Below, piece by piece: positions 29,313-38,989 of a DNA stretch of 64,000 nt. Every line of letters starts with the position of its first letter. Within the stretch, counting starts at the first letter, position 1. A model generated the notes under the pieces. It did no database searches and had not been told where the DNA came from. It saw nothing but the letters and a program-made list of their open reading frames with translations. The stretch is from Lutibacter sp. (lineage in GTDB: Bacteria > Bacteroidota > Bacteroidia > Flavobacteriales > Flavobacteriaceae): positions 1 through 64,000 of the forward strand of contig DAIDMK010000010.1 of NCBI GenBank assembly GCA_027449025.1, in the 5' to 3' direction. Made by a program: the position numbers and the translations under genes.

Positions 29313-29744
29313 ATGCATAAAATAGGTTTAGCCACGCTGTTATTTTTTTCAACACACATCATAAATGCTCAAGAATGGATTGCGGACATGGAAACTGCAA
29401 AAAATATTGCCGTTGAAAAAAACGAAAAAATAATATTGGTTTTCCAAGGTTCTGATTGGTGTGCACCTTGTATAAAGTTGAATAAGGAAATTTGGAGCAG
29501 TCCAGAATTTGTTACTTATGCTAAAAATCACTTTGTCATGCTTAAAGCAGATTTTCCAAGAAAAGGGAAAAACGAATTATCAGAATTCCAACAACAAGAA
29601 AACATAAAACTTATGGAAGAGTATAATAAAACAGGGTTTTTCCCTTATGTTGTTGTGCTAGATCAAAACGGCAAGGTTTTAGGAAATACAGGCTATAAAA
29701 ATATAGACCCAAGAACCTATATTGAGTTGCTTAACGCTTTTTAA
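29313..29744 (+). CDS. Secreted thioredoxin-family protein
   Basis: Signal peptide; VFQGSDWCAPCIKL (CxxC). Confidence 0.88.
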   Translation: MHKIGLATLLFFSTHIINAQEWIADMETAKNIAVEKNEKIILVFQGSDWCAPCIKLNKEIWSSPEFVTYAKNHFVMLKADFPRKGKNELSEFQQQENIKLMEEYNKTGFFPYVVVLDQNGKVLGNTGYKNIDPRTYIELLNAF

Positions 29745-29756
29745 TAATAAATTTAA

Positions 29757-30740
29757 ATGCTTAAAAATTTATTTTTTATTCTTTTAATTTTCTTCACAAC
29801 TTTTCTTCATAGCCAACAAGTTCATAAGAAAATAATCAAATTAATGGGGAGTCGTTTTGACATTTCCGTAGTGGCTGAAGACAGCATTCAGGCAAACATT
29901 GCCATTAATTTGGCCATTGATGAAATTTCAAGAATCGAAAAATTGATATCTGATTGGGATCCTAATTCTCAAACTTCTGAAATAACAAGGAATGCTGGCA
30001 CTAAACCTGTTAAAGTGGACAAAGAATTGTTTGATCTTATTGAAAGATCTATAGCGATTTCAAAATTAACCGATGGCGCATTTGACATAAGCTATGCTTC
30101 TATGGATAAAATCTGGAGATTTGACGGAAGCATGAAAGAAATCCCCAGCAATGAGGAAATTGTTGCAGCTATTTCAAAAATTGGCTATCAAAATATAATT
30201 CTCGACAAAGCAAATCTTACCGTATTTTTAAAACTAAAAGGAATGAAAATTGGATTTGGCGCAATTGGAAAAGGATATGCCGCAGATAAAGCCAAAAGCC
30301 TATTAATTTCAAAAGGGGTTAAAGCCGGAATCATAAATGCTTCTGGCGATATGAATACTTGGGGAAAACAACCAGACGGCGAAAACTGGAAAGTTGCTAT
30401 TACAAATCCACTCAACAAAAACACTGCATTCGGAATATTTCCAATTAGTGAAAGTGCCGTGGCAACCTCGGGTAATTATGAAAAATTCGTAACTTTTAAT
30501 GGCAAACGATTTTCACATATAATTGACCCAAGAACTGGCTACCCTGTAAGTGAAATTATCAGTGTTTCTGTTTTCGCCCCAAAAGCGGAATTGTCAGATG
30601 CATTGGCGACTTCAGTTTTTGTAATGGGAACAGAAACCGGATTAAATTTAATCAATCAATTAAAAGGTATTGAATGCATCATCATTGATTCCGAGGGGGA
30701 AATTCACACATCCACAAATATTAACATCAATAAAATATGA
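29757..30740 (+). CDS. apbE: FAD:protein FMN transferase (ApbE)
   Basis: KLMGSRFDISVV; GFGAIGKGYAADKA; NASGDMNTWGKQPDG; HIIDPRTGYPV. Confidence 0.95.
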   Translation: MLKNLFFILLIFFTTFLHSQQVHKKIIKLMGSRFDISVVAEDSIQANIAINLAIDEISRIEKLISDWDPNSQTSEITRNAGTKPVKVDKELFDLIERSIAISKLTDGAFDISYASMDKIWRFDGSMKEIPSNEEIVAAISKIGYQNIILDKANLTVFLKLKGMKIGFGAIGKGYAADKAKSLLISKGVKAGIINASGDMNTWGKQPDGENWKVAITNPLNKNTAFGIFPISESAVATSGNYEKFVTFNGKRFSHIIDPRTGYPVSEIISVSVFAPKAELSDALATSVFVMGTETGLNLINQLKGIECIIIDSEGEIHTSTNININKI

Positions 30741-30946
30741 TAAAAAAGCTCAGTTTACTTGTATTAATTAGCTCCTTAACCTCCTGTATGGCCGTTAAGG
30801 AATATGAAAAAGTATATATCAATGATCCTGATATGATCCTGACTTCAAAAAATGCTCATAAATTTGAAACGAGTTTTCAAGTTTATAGGGAAGGTTCTGC
30901 AGGAGCAAATGGCGGAAAATCGGGTGGTGGTTGTGGTTGTAATTAA
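30737..30946 (+). CDS. DUF4266-like small lipoprotein ending in GGGCGCN
   Basis: 69 aa; lipobox (TSC); C-terminus SFQVYREGSAGANGGKSGGGCGCN; overlaps apbE by 4 nt. Confidence 0.8.
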   Translation: MIKKLSLLVLISSLTSCMAVKEYEKVYINDPDMILTSKNAHKFETSFQVYREGSAGANGGKSGGGCGCN

Positions 30947-30955
30947 TAAAATATT

Positions 30956-32380
30956 ATGAAAAAAATAATTCTTATTGCAGTTTCTCTTTTCACCTCTATC
31001 GGCTATTCACAAGCAACCTCAGATTCGACAAAAATCAATAAAAAACGTGTTTTAGAAACAGCCGAAGTTGATATCATTTCAAGCTTTTATTCACAAGACG
31101 GCGATAATGCTGCCGTAACGGGCGGAATTGGAACTGAAAAACTTACAGATTTAGCCACAAGCATAACAATTTCCATCCCGTTAAATGAAGATGATGTGCT
31201 TACTCTTGACGGCACAATCTCTGCCTATTCCTCTGCATCTTCAAGCAACACAAATCCTTTTGATGTTGGTGGGGGGTCTGATAATTACTCATCTACAAAA
31301 AGCATTGGCAGTCCCTGGATTGAATCATCAGGTGCCTCAAAATCCGATGTTTGGATAAATGGTGATATTGGGTACAGCCACTCCTCAGATGACAGAAATT
31401 CTATAGTGGGCGCCAATATTAATTTCGCCAATGAGTATGACTATACTTCTTTTGGTTTAGGAGGAAGTTTTACAAAACTTTTTAATGAAAAGAACACTGA
31501 AATATCAGCGAAAGCAAATATTTATTTAGACAGTTGGCAACCCATTTATCCAAAAGAATTAAGCACTTATATAGAAGGAAATCATAACCTGAATTCCGGT
31601 ATTTTTAACGGCCTCAACATTTATGACCAAAACGGAACAGCCATCAACAAAAACGGATCAACGGTTTGGAGCCCGCTGAAATCATCTCTTATAGATACAA
31701 AATCTAGAAACACCTACACCATCTCCTTAGGTTTTTCACAAATATTAAGCAAAAGAGCCCAATTCTCAGTGTTTTTAGATCTTGTTCAGCAAGATGGCTG
31801 GCTGTCAAATCCCATGCAACGCGTTTATTTTGGAGACAGAGCGAATTATTATGTTGGAAACCCTGCAAGCATTTCAAATTACACATCAACCAATAATAAA
31901 GATGTTTTCCAATTAGCCGATGATATTGAAAGATTGCCACAAACACGATTTAAAGTGCCAGTAGGTCTTAGATTTAATTATTATATCAATGAATTTGTGA
32001 CTGTTAGGACTTATTACAGGTATTATTTAGATGACTGGGGCGTAACTTCTCATACGGCAAGTATTGAATTGCCTGTAAAAATTTCGGATAAGTTTACTTT
32101 ATATCCAACGTATCGGTATTATATTCAAACAGCGGCAGATTATTTTGCGCCTTATGAACAACTTTTTTCGACTGATGAATTTTATACTTCAGATTATGAT
32201 TTATCTAAATTTGATTCAAATCAATTCGGCTTTGGAGTTTCTTATACCGATATTTTTACAAAAGGAAAAATATGGAAATTAGGGTTGAAAAATGTGGATT
32301 TAAAATACAGCAATTACAAAAGAAATACAGGGTTGTCGGCAGGCATAATTTCTGTCGGATTTAAATTTATAATGGAATAA
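30956..32380 (+). CDS. DUF3570-like outer-membrane beta-barrel protein
   Basis: Signal peptide; AAVTGGIGTEKLTD near the N-terminus; amphipathic beta-strand pattern; directly follows the DUF4266 gene. Confidence 0.8.
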   Translation: MKKIILIAVSLFTSIGYSQATSDSTKINKKRVLETAEVDIISSFYSQDGDNAAVTGGIGTEKLTDLATSITISIPLNEDDVLTLDGTISAYSSASSSNTNPFDVGGGSDNYSSTKSIGSPWIESSGASKSDVWINGDIGYSHSSDDRNSIVGANINFANEYDYTSFGLGGSFTKLFNEKNTEISAKANIYLDSWQPIYPKELSTYIEGNHNLNSGIFNGLNIYDQNGTAINKNGSTVWSPLKSSLIDTKSRNTYTISLGFSQILSKRAQFSVFLDLVQQDGWLSNPMQRVYFGDRANYYVGNPASISNYTSTNNKDVFQLADDIERLPQTRFKVPVGLRFNYYINEFVTVRTYYRYYLDDWGVTSHTASIELPVKISDKFTLYPTYRYYIQTAADYFAPYEQLFSTDEFYTSDYDLSKFDSNQFGFGVSYTDIFTKGKIWKLGLKNVDLKYSNYKRNTGLSAGIISVGFKFIME

Positions 32381-32409
32381 AAAATACACATCATAAACCA
32401 GAAAAACAG

Positions 32410-33687
32410 TTAAGCTTTGCTTTTCTTGTTTACAATTTCATCCAAACATAAATTCCCTAAACTTCCTTTGTGAGTGTGTACCACTTTTTTATCGGGATTA
32501 AAAGTACCGTTGTCAATGTTTTTTCCAACAATTTTATAGGCGTCTCTAAAAGGTACGCCGCTTTGAACCAGTTTATTGACTTCCTCAACGCTAAATAAAT
32601 ACCGGTATTTTTCGTCGTCAATAATATTTGGTTTTACCTGAATGTTTTTTAAGGAATAGGCAAGCATTTCCAAGCACGATTTTAAGGTTGAAAACGAAGG
32701 AATCAATCCTTCTTTTAACAATTGTAAATCACGGTGATAACCGCTTGGCAAATTGTTGGTAATAAGGGTAAATTCGTAAGGCAAGGCTTGTAATTTGTTG
32801 CATTTTCCCCTGATCAATTCAAAAACATCTGGATTTTTTTTGTGCGGCATAATGCTCGATCCCGTTGTTAATTCATCAGGAAAAGAAATAAAACTAAAAT
32901 TTTGGCTCATATACAAACAAATGTCCATACTCATTTTTGATAAGGTTCCCGCCACAGAACTCAGCGCAAAAGCTGTCGATTTTTCCAATTTCCCCCTGCC
33001 CATTTGTGCAGCCACAGCATTGAATTTCAAGGTCTCAAAGCCTAATAATTCTGTGGTATAATCCCGATCTATTGGATAGGAACTTCCGTAGCCGGCTGCC
33101 GAACCAAGTGGATTTTGGTCAGCCACTTTGCCAGCTGCTTTCAAAAAATAAATATCATCTATCAAAGTTTCTGCATAGGCTGAAAACCACAATCCGAATG
33201 AGGAAGGCATGGCAATTTGTAAATGCGTATAGCCAGGCAGCAACACATTTTTATATTGATCTGCCAGCGAAATTAACAATTCAAAAAGCTCATCAACTCC
33301 TTCACTAATTTCTTGTAAAGCATCTTTTACATATAAATGGACATCCACTAAAACCTGATCATTTCTTGATCGTGCGGTATGAATTTTTTTTCCGGTATCA
33401 CCCAATTTTTCAGTCAGTAAAAATTCAATTTTAGAATGAACGTCTTCAAAAGAGTCTTCAATAATAAAATTTCCATCCTCAATAATTTTAAGGATGCCTT
33501 TCAGTTCCTTTTCTAATGAAGCAATTTCTTCATCGGTTAACAAGCCTATTTTATGCAACATCTTTGCATGGGCAATATTCCCAATCACATCGTATTTTGC
33601 CAGAATTAAATCGAGTTCCCTATCGTTTCCAACTGTGAACAAATCTATTTTTTTATCGGTTGAAAATCCTTTATCCCAAAGTTTCAT
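32410..33687 (-). CDS. argH: Argininosuccinate lyase (start corrected from 33792)
   Basis: MKLWDKGFSTDKKID; HTARSRNDQVLVD; GSSIMPHKKNPDVFE. Confidence 0.96.
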   Translation of the reverse strand: MKLWDKGFSTDKKIDLFTVGNDRELDLILAKYDVIGNIAHAKMLHKIGLLTDEEIASLEKELKGILKIIEDGNFIIEDSFEDVHSKIEFLLTEKLGDTGKKIHTARSRNDQVLVDVHLYVKDALQEISEGVDELFELLISLADQYKNVLLPGYTHLQIAMPSSFGLWFSAYAETLIDDIYFLKAAGKVADQNPLGSAAGYGSSYPIDRDYTTELLGFETLKFNAVAAQMGRGKLEKSTAFALSSVAGTLSKMSMDICLYMSQNFSFISFPDELTTGSSIMPHKKNPDVFELIRGKCNKLQALPYEFTLITNNLPSGYHRDLQLLKEGLIPSFSTLKSCLEMLAYSLKNIQVKPNIIDDEKYRYLFSVEEVNKLVQSGVPFRDAYKIVGKNIDNGTFNPDKKVVHTHKGSLGNLCLDEIVNKKSKA

Positions 33688-33856
33688 ATTATAATGTTTA
33701 AGCGTTGAATCGTTTATTTGTTTAATCGTAAAATTTAAAATTCTTAATTCAAAAAACACACCCCTAGCCCCTACTTTGGCTTCTCTCTGCACAAGTCTCC
33801 AGAGGGGAATTTAATGCTTTTGTATCGTTTATCGTGTAATCGTCTAACTATAAATC

Positions 33857-34043
33857 CCAACGCGCCATCTGTTATCCGCGCTTCATCTCGCCCATAGCTG
33901 TTGCTATGTCGCGCTAAAAATGTCCACTGGACATTTTAGCTCACTACACTTATTATTTTATAAATAGGTGTTCGTGAATCTTCGATTTTTTAACTGCCAA
34001 CGCGCCATCTGGCCCATCGCTAAAAATGTCCACTGGACATTTT
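33857..34043. repeat. Duplicated composite repeat: ccaacgcgccatctg plus palindrome aaaatgtccactggacatttt
   Basis: ccaacgcgccatctg at 33857-33871 and 33997-34011; aaaatgtcca-c-tggacatttt at 33917-33937 and 34023-34043. Confidence 0.85.
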
Positions 34044-34070
34044 TTTAACGCTCTGTCCCCCCTTCGGGGG

Positions 34071-35135
34071 TTAGGGGGCTAAAACTTCACCTAATATTTT
34101 AATATATAAATCAATCCCTACCTCAATTTCATTCACATAAATAAATTCATCGGCGGTATGCGAGCGAAAACTGTCGCCCGGACCTAATTTCAAGGACGGG
34201 CAACTTAAAACTGCTTGGTCTGACAGCGTAGGCGAACCATAGGTTTTTCTGCACAATTTAATACCTGCCTTCACTATGGGATGATCTTTTGGAATTGAGG
34301 ACGAATTTAACCTTAGCGACCTTGCATTTACTTCGCATTTTACCTTTGATTTAACAATCTCCAATACTTCATGATTGCTGTAAGCATCTGTAACCCTAAC
34401 ATCAACCACAAAATTACAGGTCGCCGGAATTACGTTGTGCTGGTTTCCGGCATTGATTTGTGTTACGGTCATTTTTACCTTTCCCAAAGTTTCAGATTGC
34501 TTTGGAAATTCAAAATTTTGAAACCAATGAATGTCCTCAATTGCTTTATAGATCGCATTGTCGCCAATGCCGTGCGCGGCGTGTCCCGAAGTTCCTTTCG
34601 CCTCACAATCCAACACCAACAATCCTTTTTCGGCGATGGCTAAATCCATCAATGTTGGCTCGCCAATAATGGCAAAATCTATGGGTGGAATAATTTGCAA
34701 CATACTGTTCAATCCGTTTAATCCCGAACTTTCTTCTTCGGCGGAAGCCACCATTACCAAATTATAATTTAAGTCGGTTCTATCATAAAAATAGGTAAAT
34801 GTTGCCAACAATGAAACTAAGCAACCACCGGCATCATTGCTTCCCAATCCGTATAGTTTTCCATCGAGAACCTCTGGATTAAAAGGGTTTTTTGTATAGC
34901 CTTTATTTGGTTTAACAGTATCGTGATGCGAATTGAGTAATATCGTTTTTTTAGAAGTATCGAAGTACTTATTTTTTGCCCAAACATTGTGTTTGTCGGT
35001 TTCAAATTTAATATCATAGCCGGAAAACCACTGCCCAATCAACAGTGCGGTTTCATTTTCCTCGCCTGAAAAAGATTGGGTTGCAATTAAATTTTTAAGT
35101 AACTCTATAGCTTCCTTTGTTAATTTATTAATCAT
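34071..35135 (-). CDS. argE: M20-family N-acyl-ornithine/citrulline deacylase (ArgE-type)
   Basis: LLNSHHDTVKPNKGY; GSNDAGGC; SAEEESSG; located in the arginine cluster. Confidence 0.88.
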   Translation of the reverse strand: MINKLTKEAIELLKNLIATQSFSGEENETALLIGQWFSGYDIKFETDKHNVWAKNKYFDTSKKTILLNSHHDTVKPNKGYTKNPFNPEVLDGKLYGLGSNDAGGCLVSLLATFTYFYDRTDLNYNLVMVASAEEESSGLNGLNSMLQIIPPIDFAIIGEPTLMDLAIAEKGLLVLDCEAKGTSGHAAHGIGDNAIYKAIEDIHWFQNFEFPKQSETLGKVKMTVTQINAGNQHNVIPATCNFVVDVRVTDAYSNHEVLEIVKSKVKCEVNARSLRLNSSSIPKDHPIVKAGIKLCRKTYGSPTLSDQAVLSCPSLKLGPGDSFRSHTADEFIYVNEIEVGIDLYIKILGEVLAP

Positions 35136-35298
35136 TTATTTTTCGTTTCTTATTTTTTAATACGCTTTAAAACAGTTGTTTATAATAGAATAGCACTTTT
35201 ATTTGAATCTTTTCATTTTGAAAATTCACAACATCAACGTTATACAAAGGTTCACAAAGCGCCACAGAGTTGCACAAAGAAAAATACACTTAAATTAT

Positions 35299-36093
35299 TC
35301 AACTGAAATTATCAATTGTTAATGAGGTGAACAGATTATTTGTGTTTTTAATGAGTGATGCATCACCAATGTTCACTTTCTGAACGCCCTTTTTTAGCGC
35401 ATTAAAACAATTATGAAGTTTTGGAACCATTCCTTCTGTAATAATGCCACTTTCAATTAATTGTTCATATTTCTCTAAATTAATATGTTGAATTACAGAG
35501 TTTTCATCTTTTATGTCTTCCAAAACACCTTTTAATTCAAAAATATAATTCAATACTACTTCATAAGAATTGCTCATTGCAATTGCAATTTCAGAAGCGA
35601 TGGTATCAGCATTCGTATTTAATAATTGTCCGTTTTTGTCATGTGTTATCGCGCAAAAAACAGGCGTTATATTATTTTGCAAAATCACCTGTATAAACTC
35701 GGAGTTAATCGTATCCACATCACCCGCAAATCCGTAATCAACCGCTGCAACTATTCTTTTGTGCGCCACAATGCAATTGGCATCAGCCCCAGATAAACCC
35801 AAAGCATAGCAGTTTAGTTTTTGCAATTGGGCTGTGATTTTTTTATTCAACAAACCTGCATACACCATTGTTACCACTTCCAGTGTTGCTTCATCAGTTA
35901 CCCTTCTTCCTGCAATCATTTTAGGTTTCAAACCCATTGCTTCAGCAATTTCAGTCGCCCTTTTTCCTCCGCCGTGAACCAATATTTTTGGGGAATCCAA
36001 TTCGGAAAAATCTTTTAAAAATGAAAATAAAGCACCTTCATCATTGATAATATTTCCGCCAATTTTTACGATATGCAATTGTTGTTTAACCAT
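35299..36093 (-). CDS. argB: N-acetylglutamate kinase
   Basis: VKIGGNII; VHGGGKRATEIAEAMG. Confidence 0.94.
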   Translation of the reverse strand: MVKQQLHIVKIGGNIINDEGALFSFLKDFSELDSPKILVHGGGKRATEIAEAMGLKPKMIAGRRVTDEATLEVVTMVYAGLLNKKITAQLQKLNCYALGLSGADANCIVAHKRIVAAVDYGFAGDVDTINSEFIQVILQNNITPVFCAITHDKNGQLLNTNADTIASEIAIAMSNSYEVVLNYIFELKGVLEDIKDENSVIQHINLEKYEQLIESGIITEGMVPKLHNCFNALKKGVQKVNIGDASLIKNTNNLFTSLTIDNFS

Positions 36094-37036
36094 GGCTTTC
36101 CAATATTTTCTTCAACACAATTTGTGCAGAAAAGGTACGGTTATTCGCCTGTTGAATCACTATGGAGTTTTCAGAATCCATCACGGCATCGGCAACAATC
36201 ACATTTCTTCTTACCGGTAAACAATGCATAAATTTGGCATTGTTAGTCAGTTTCATTTTTTCTGAAGTAATCATCCAAGAACTATCGGTATTCACCACTC
36301 TTCCATACTCTTTGAAGGAGCTCCAATTCTTAACATACACAAAATCAGCATTTTCAAATGCTTTTTCCTGATCATATTCTACGATTGAATTTTTGGTGAT
36401 TGTAGGGTCTAGTTCATAACCTTCAGGATGCGTAATCACAAAATCTGCGTCTTGTAATTGCATCATTTCTACAAAAGAATTTGCTACAGCCTGTGGCAAT
36501 GCTTTTGGATGCGGCGCCCAAGACAAGACCACTTTTGGTTTGTGCGCAATTTTAAATTCTTCCATCGTGATGGCATCAGCCAAAGCCTGCAAAGGATGTC
36601 CGGTAGCACTTTCCATATTTACAACCGGGATTCCAGCATATTTTTTAAAGCTGTTGATTACCATTTCAGCCTGATCTTTTTCTTTATCCGTAAGTGATGC
36701 AAAAGCCCTAATAGCCACAATATCGCAATATTGTGCAATTACTTTGGCTGCCTCTTTTACATGTTCTGATTTTGAGCCGTTCATAATCGCGCCTTCTTCA
36801 TATTCCAATTCCCATCCTTCACTTCCAAAATTCATCACAATAACATTCATCCCCAAATTTTGAGCAGCTTTTTGGGTGCTTAAACGCGTGCGCAAACTGT
36901 TGTTAAAAAACAACAGACAAATTGTTTTTCCTTCGCCAAGCGTTTTGTGTTGAAGGGGATTTTTTTTAATTTCAAGTGCTTCCTGAACCGCATTCTGCAA
37001 GTTTCCAAGATCATTTATATTTGTATAATCTCTCAT
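36086..37036 (-). CDS. argF': N-acyl-ornithine carbamoyltransferase (ArgF' family: N-succinyl- or N-acetyl-ornithine)
   Basis: FFNNSLRTRLSTQKAAQNLGMNVIVMNFGSEGWELE; FMHCLPVRRNVIV. Confidence 0.9.
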   Translation of the reverse strand: MRDYTNINDLGNLQNAVQEALEIKKNPLQHKTLGEGKTICLLFFNNSLRTRLSTQKAAQNLGMNVIVMNFGSEGWELEYEEGAIMNGSKSEHVKEAAKVIAQYCDIVAIRAFASLTDKEKDQAEMVINSFKKYAGIPVVNMESATGHPLQALADAITMEEFKIAHKPKVVLSWAPHPKALPQAVANSFVEMMQLQDADFVITHPEGYELDPTITKNSIVEYDQEKAFENADFVYVKNWSSFKEYGRVVNTDSSWMITSEKMKLTNNAKFMHCLPVRRNVIVADAVMDSENSIVIQQANNRTFSAQIVLKKILESHG

Positions 37037-37809
37037 TTTTGAGTTATTTTTGTGAAAACTGATTTGTTTTGCATGGCATCAAGCATAAAATTATCTGTTA
37101 ATCCATTAAGAATCCACGTTTCAATATTGGCATTTTGAGCAATTTCAGCGGCTTCGATTTTAGAAATCATTCCTCCAGTGCCTCCAGAAGAAATGGTTTT
37201 TTCAGCTTCGCTTTTCAGCGATTGAATGTCTCCTGTTTCTAAAATCGTTTTTTCGTGATGGTTTTGCATCGATTCTTTCGTATAAATGCCATTGGTATTT
37301 GTTGCGATTATCAACAAATCAACATTTAACAAAGCAGCGGTCAAGGCTGATAATTTGTCATTGTCACCAAACTTAATTTCGTCAGTAGCAACGGTATCAT
37401 TTTCATTGATAATAGGAATATAACTGTTTTCTACCAACACATTGATAGTGTTTACGATGTTAGTAATTGACTGTTCTTTTTCAAAATCGGAATAAGACAG
37501 CAAGCATTGAGAAGTTAACAGTCCCAACTCCCTGAAACATTCCTGATAAATTCGCATTAAATGCGGCTGGCCGATAGATGCCAAAGCTTGTTTTACGTTT
37601 ATTTTCTTTCCGTTGCTTTCCAATTTCACAAACTGTTTGGCAACGGCAATGGCACCTGAACTCACAATCACAAATTCATAATCATCTTTTAACCAAGCGA
37701 TTTGTTTTGCAATATCTTCAATTTTACCTCTAGAGATGTTGTCGGTCTCTTTGGTTAACACATTAGTGCCAATTTTTAACAATATTCTTTTTTTACCTGA
37801 TCTGCCCAT
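37033..37809 (-). CDS. proB: Glutamate 5-kinase, short form without PUA domain
   Basis: RILLKIGTNVLT; INENDTVATDEIKFGDND; 258 aa. Confidence 0.93.
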   Translation of the reverse strand: MGRSGKKRILLKIGTNVLTKETDNISRGKIEDIAKQIAWLKDDYEFVIVSSGAIAVAKQFVKLESNGKKINVKQALASIGQPHLMRIYQECFRELGLLTSQCLLSYSDFEKEQSITNIVNTINVLVENSYIPIINENDTVATDEIKFGDNDKLSALTAALLNVDLLIIATNTNGIYTKESMQNHHEKTILETGDIQSLKSEAEKTISSGGTGGMISKIEAAEIAQNANIETWILNGLTDNFMLDAMQNKSVFTKITQK

Positions 37810-38989
37810 TTCCTAGTATATACCACTTGTTTGTTACTAAATGTTGCATTCCCATCGGACCTCTGTGATGTAATTTATCTGTGCTAATCGCCAATTCTCC
37901 ACCCAATCCGAATTGGCCGCCATCGGTAAATCGTGTTGAAGCATTTTGGTAAACTGCCGCTGAATCAACCGATTCCATAAAATTTTGCGCTACCTTATCA
38001 TTTTTAGTAATAATCACCGAGGAATGTCCGCCACCATATTTATTAATTTTCTCTATGGCTTCTTCGGATGAATTTACACCTCCCAATACAATTTTATAGT
38101 CCAAAAATTCTTCGAACCACACGGATTCATCTTCAAAACTCGCTACATTTTCAAAAGCTGACAATTCATTATCGCCTAAGATTTCAACGTTGAATTTCAA
38201 TAATTCGGCAATCAATTTTTTAATAAATATTTCTTTATTTGGCAAATTTAAATTGATCAACACCTTGTCGGTTGCATTGCAGGCCGATATTTTAGTAGTT
38301 TTTGCGTTGAGAATTACTTTTAAGGCTATTTCCGTATCGGCTTCCTTACCCACATAAATAAAATTATTACCGCGTCCGCTCACAATTACCGGACAAGTGG
38401 CGTATTGCTTCACAAAAGCGATTAATTTTTCACCGCCTCGCGGCACGATTAAATCCACTTTTTGGGTGGGATTTTGCATAAAAATCTGAGTTTCAGCCCT
38501 ATTATAATTCAAATATTCTACCCAATTTTCTGCAATATTGTTTTCTGCCAGCGCTTTATGCCATAAATCCACAATCTTCAAATTTGAATTTATGGATTCC
38601 TTTCCTCCTTTCAATAAAATCTTGTTTCCCGATTTAAAAGCGATTCCCGCCGCTTCAACAGTAACATCAGGTCTGGATTCATAAATAATTAAGATTGTTC
38701 CAAAAGGGGCTGTTTTGTTGGTAATTTTTAATCCGCTTTCGTGGGTAAAATGATACAATTCTTTTCCTATTGGATCCACGTCAGCTACCAATTGCTCCAA
38801 GGACAAAATCATTTCCCTAATTTTATTTTCGTCCACTTTTAAACGCTCATGCATCGCCAAATCGTCGCCATGATAATTCTCTACATCTGTTTTATTGGCT
38901 GTCAGCAATGCCAATTTTTCAGCTGCAATCAATTTTGCCATAGAAAGCAAAACTGCATTTTTTTGTTGTGAGGTCAGTGCGTTGTTCAT
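37793..38989 (-). CDS. proA: Gamma-glutamyl phosphate reductase
   Basis: TAPFGTILIIYESRPDVTVEAA; LIVPRGGEKLI. Confidence 0.96.
   Translation of the reverse strand: MNNALTSQQKNAVLLSMAKLIAAEKLALLTANKTDVENYHGDDLAMHERLKVDENKIREMILSLEQLVADVDPIGKELYHFTHESGLKITNKTAPFGTILIIYESRPDVTVEAAGIAFKSGNKILLKGGKESINSNLKIVDLWHKALAENNIAENWVEYLNYNRAETQIFMQNPTQKVDLIVPRGGEKLIAFVKQYATCPVIVSGRGNNFIYVGKEADTEIALKVILNAKTTKISACNATDKVLINLNLPNKEIFIKKLIAELLKFNVEILGDNELSAFENVASFEDESVWFEEFLDYKIVLGGVNSSEEAIEKINKYGGGHSSVIITKNDKVAQNFMESVDSAAVYQNASTRFTDGGQFGLGGELAISTDKLHHRGPMGMQHLVTNKWYILGNGQIR

Noticed and set aside
30737-30946. DUF4266 lipoprotein as a confirmed ApbE flavinylation substrate
   Set aside because: EGSAGAN lacks the S/T acceptor in the expected D-G-x-(S/T)-G-A-(S/T) position.
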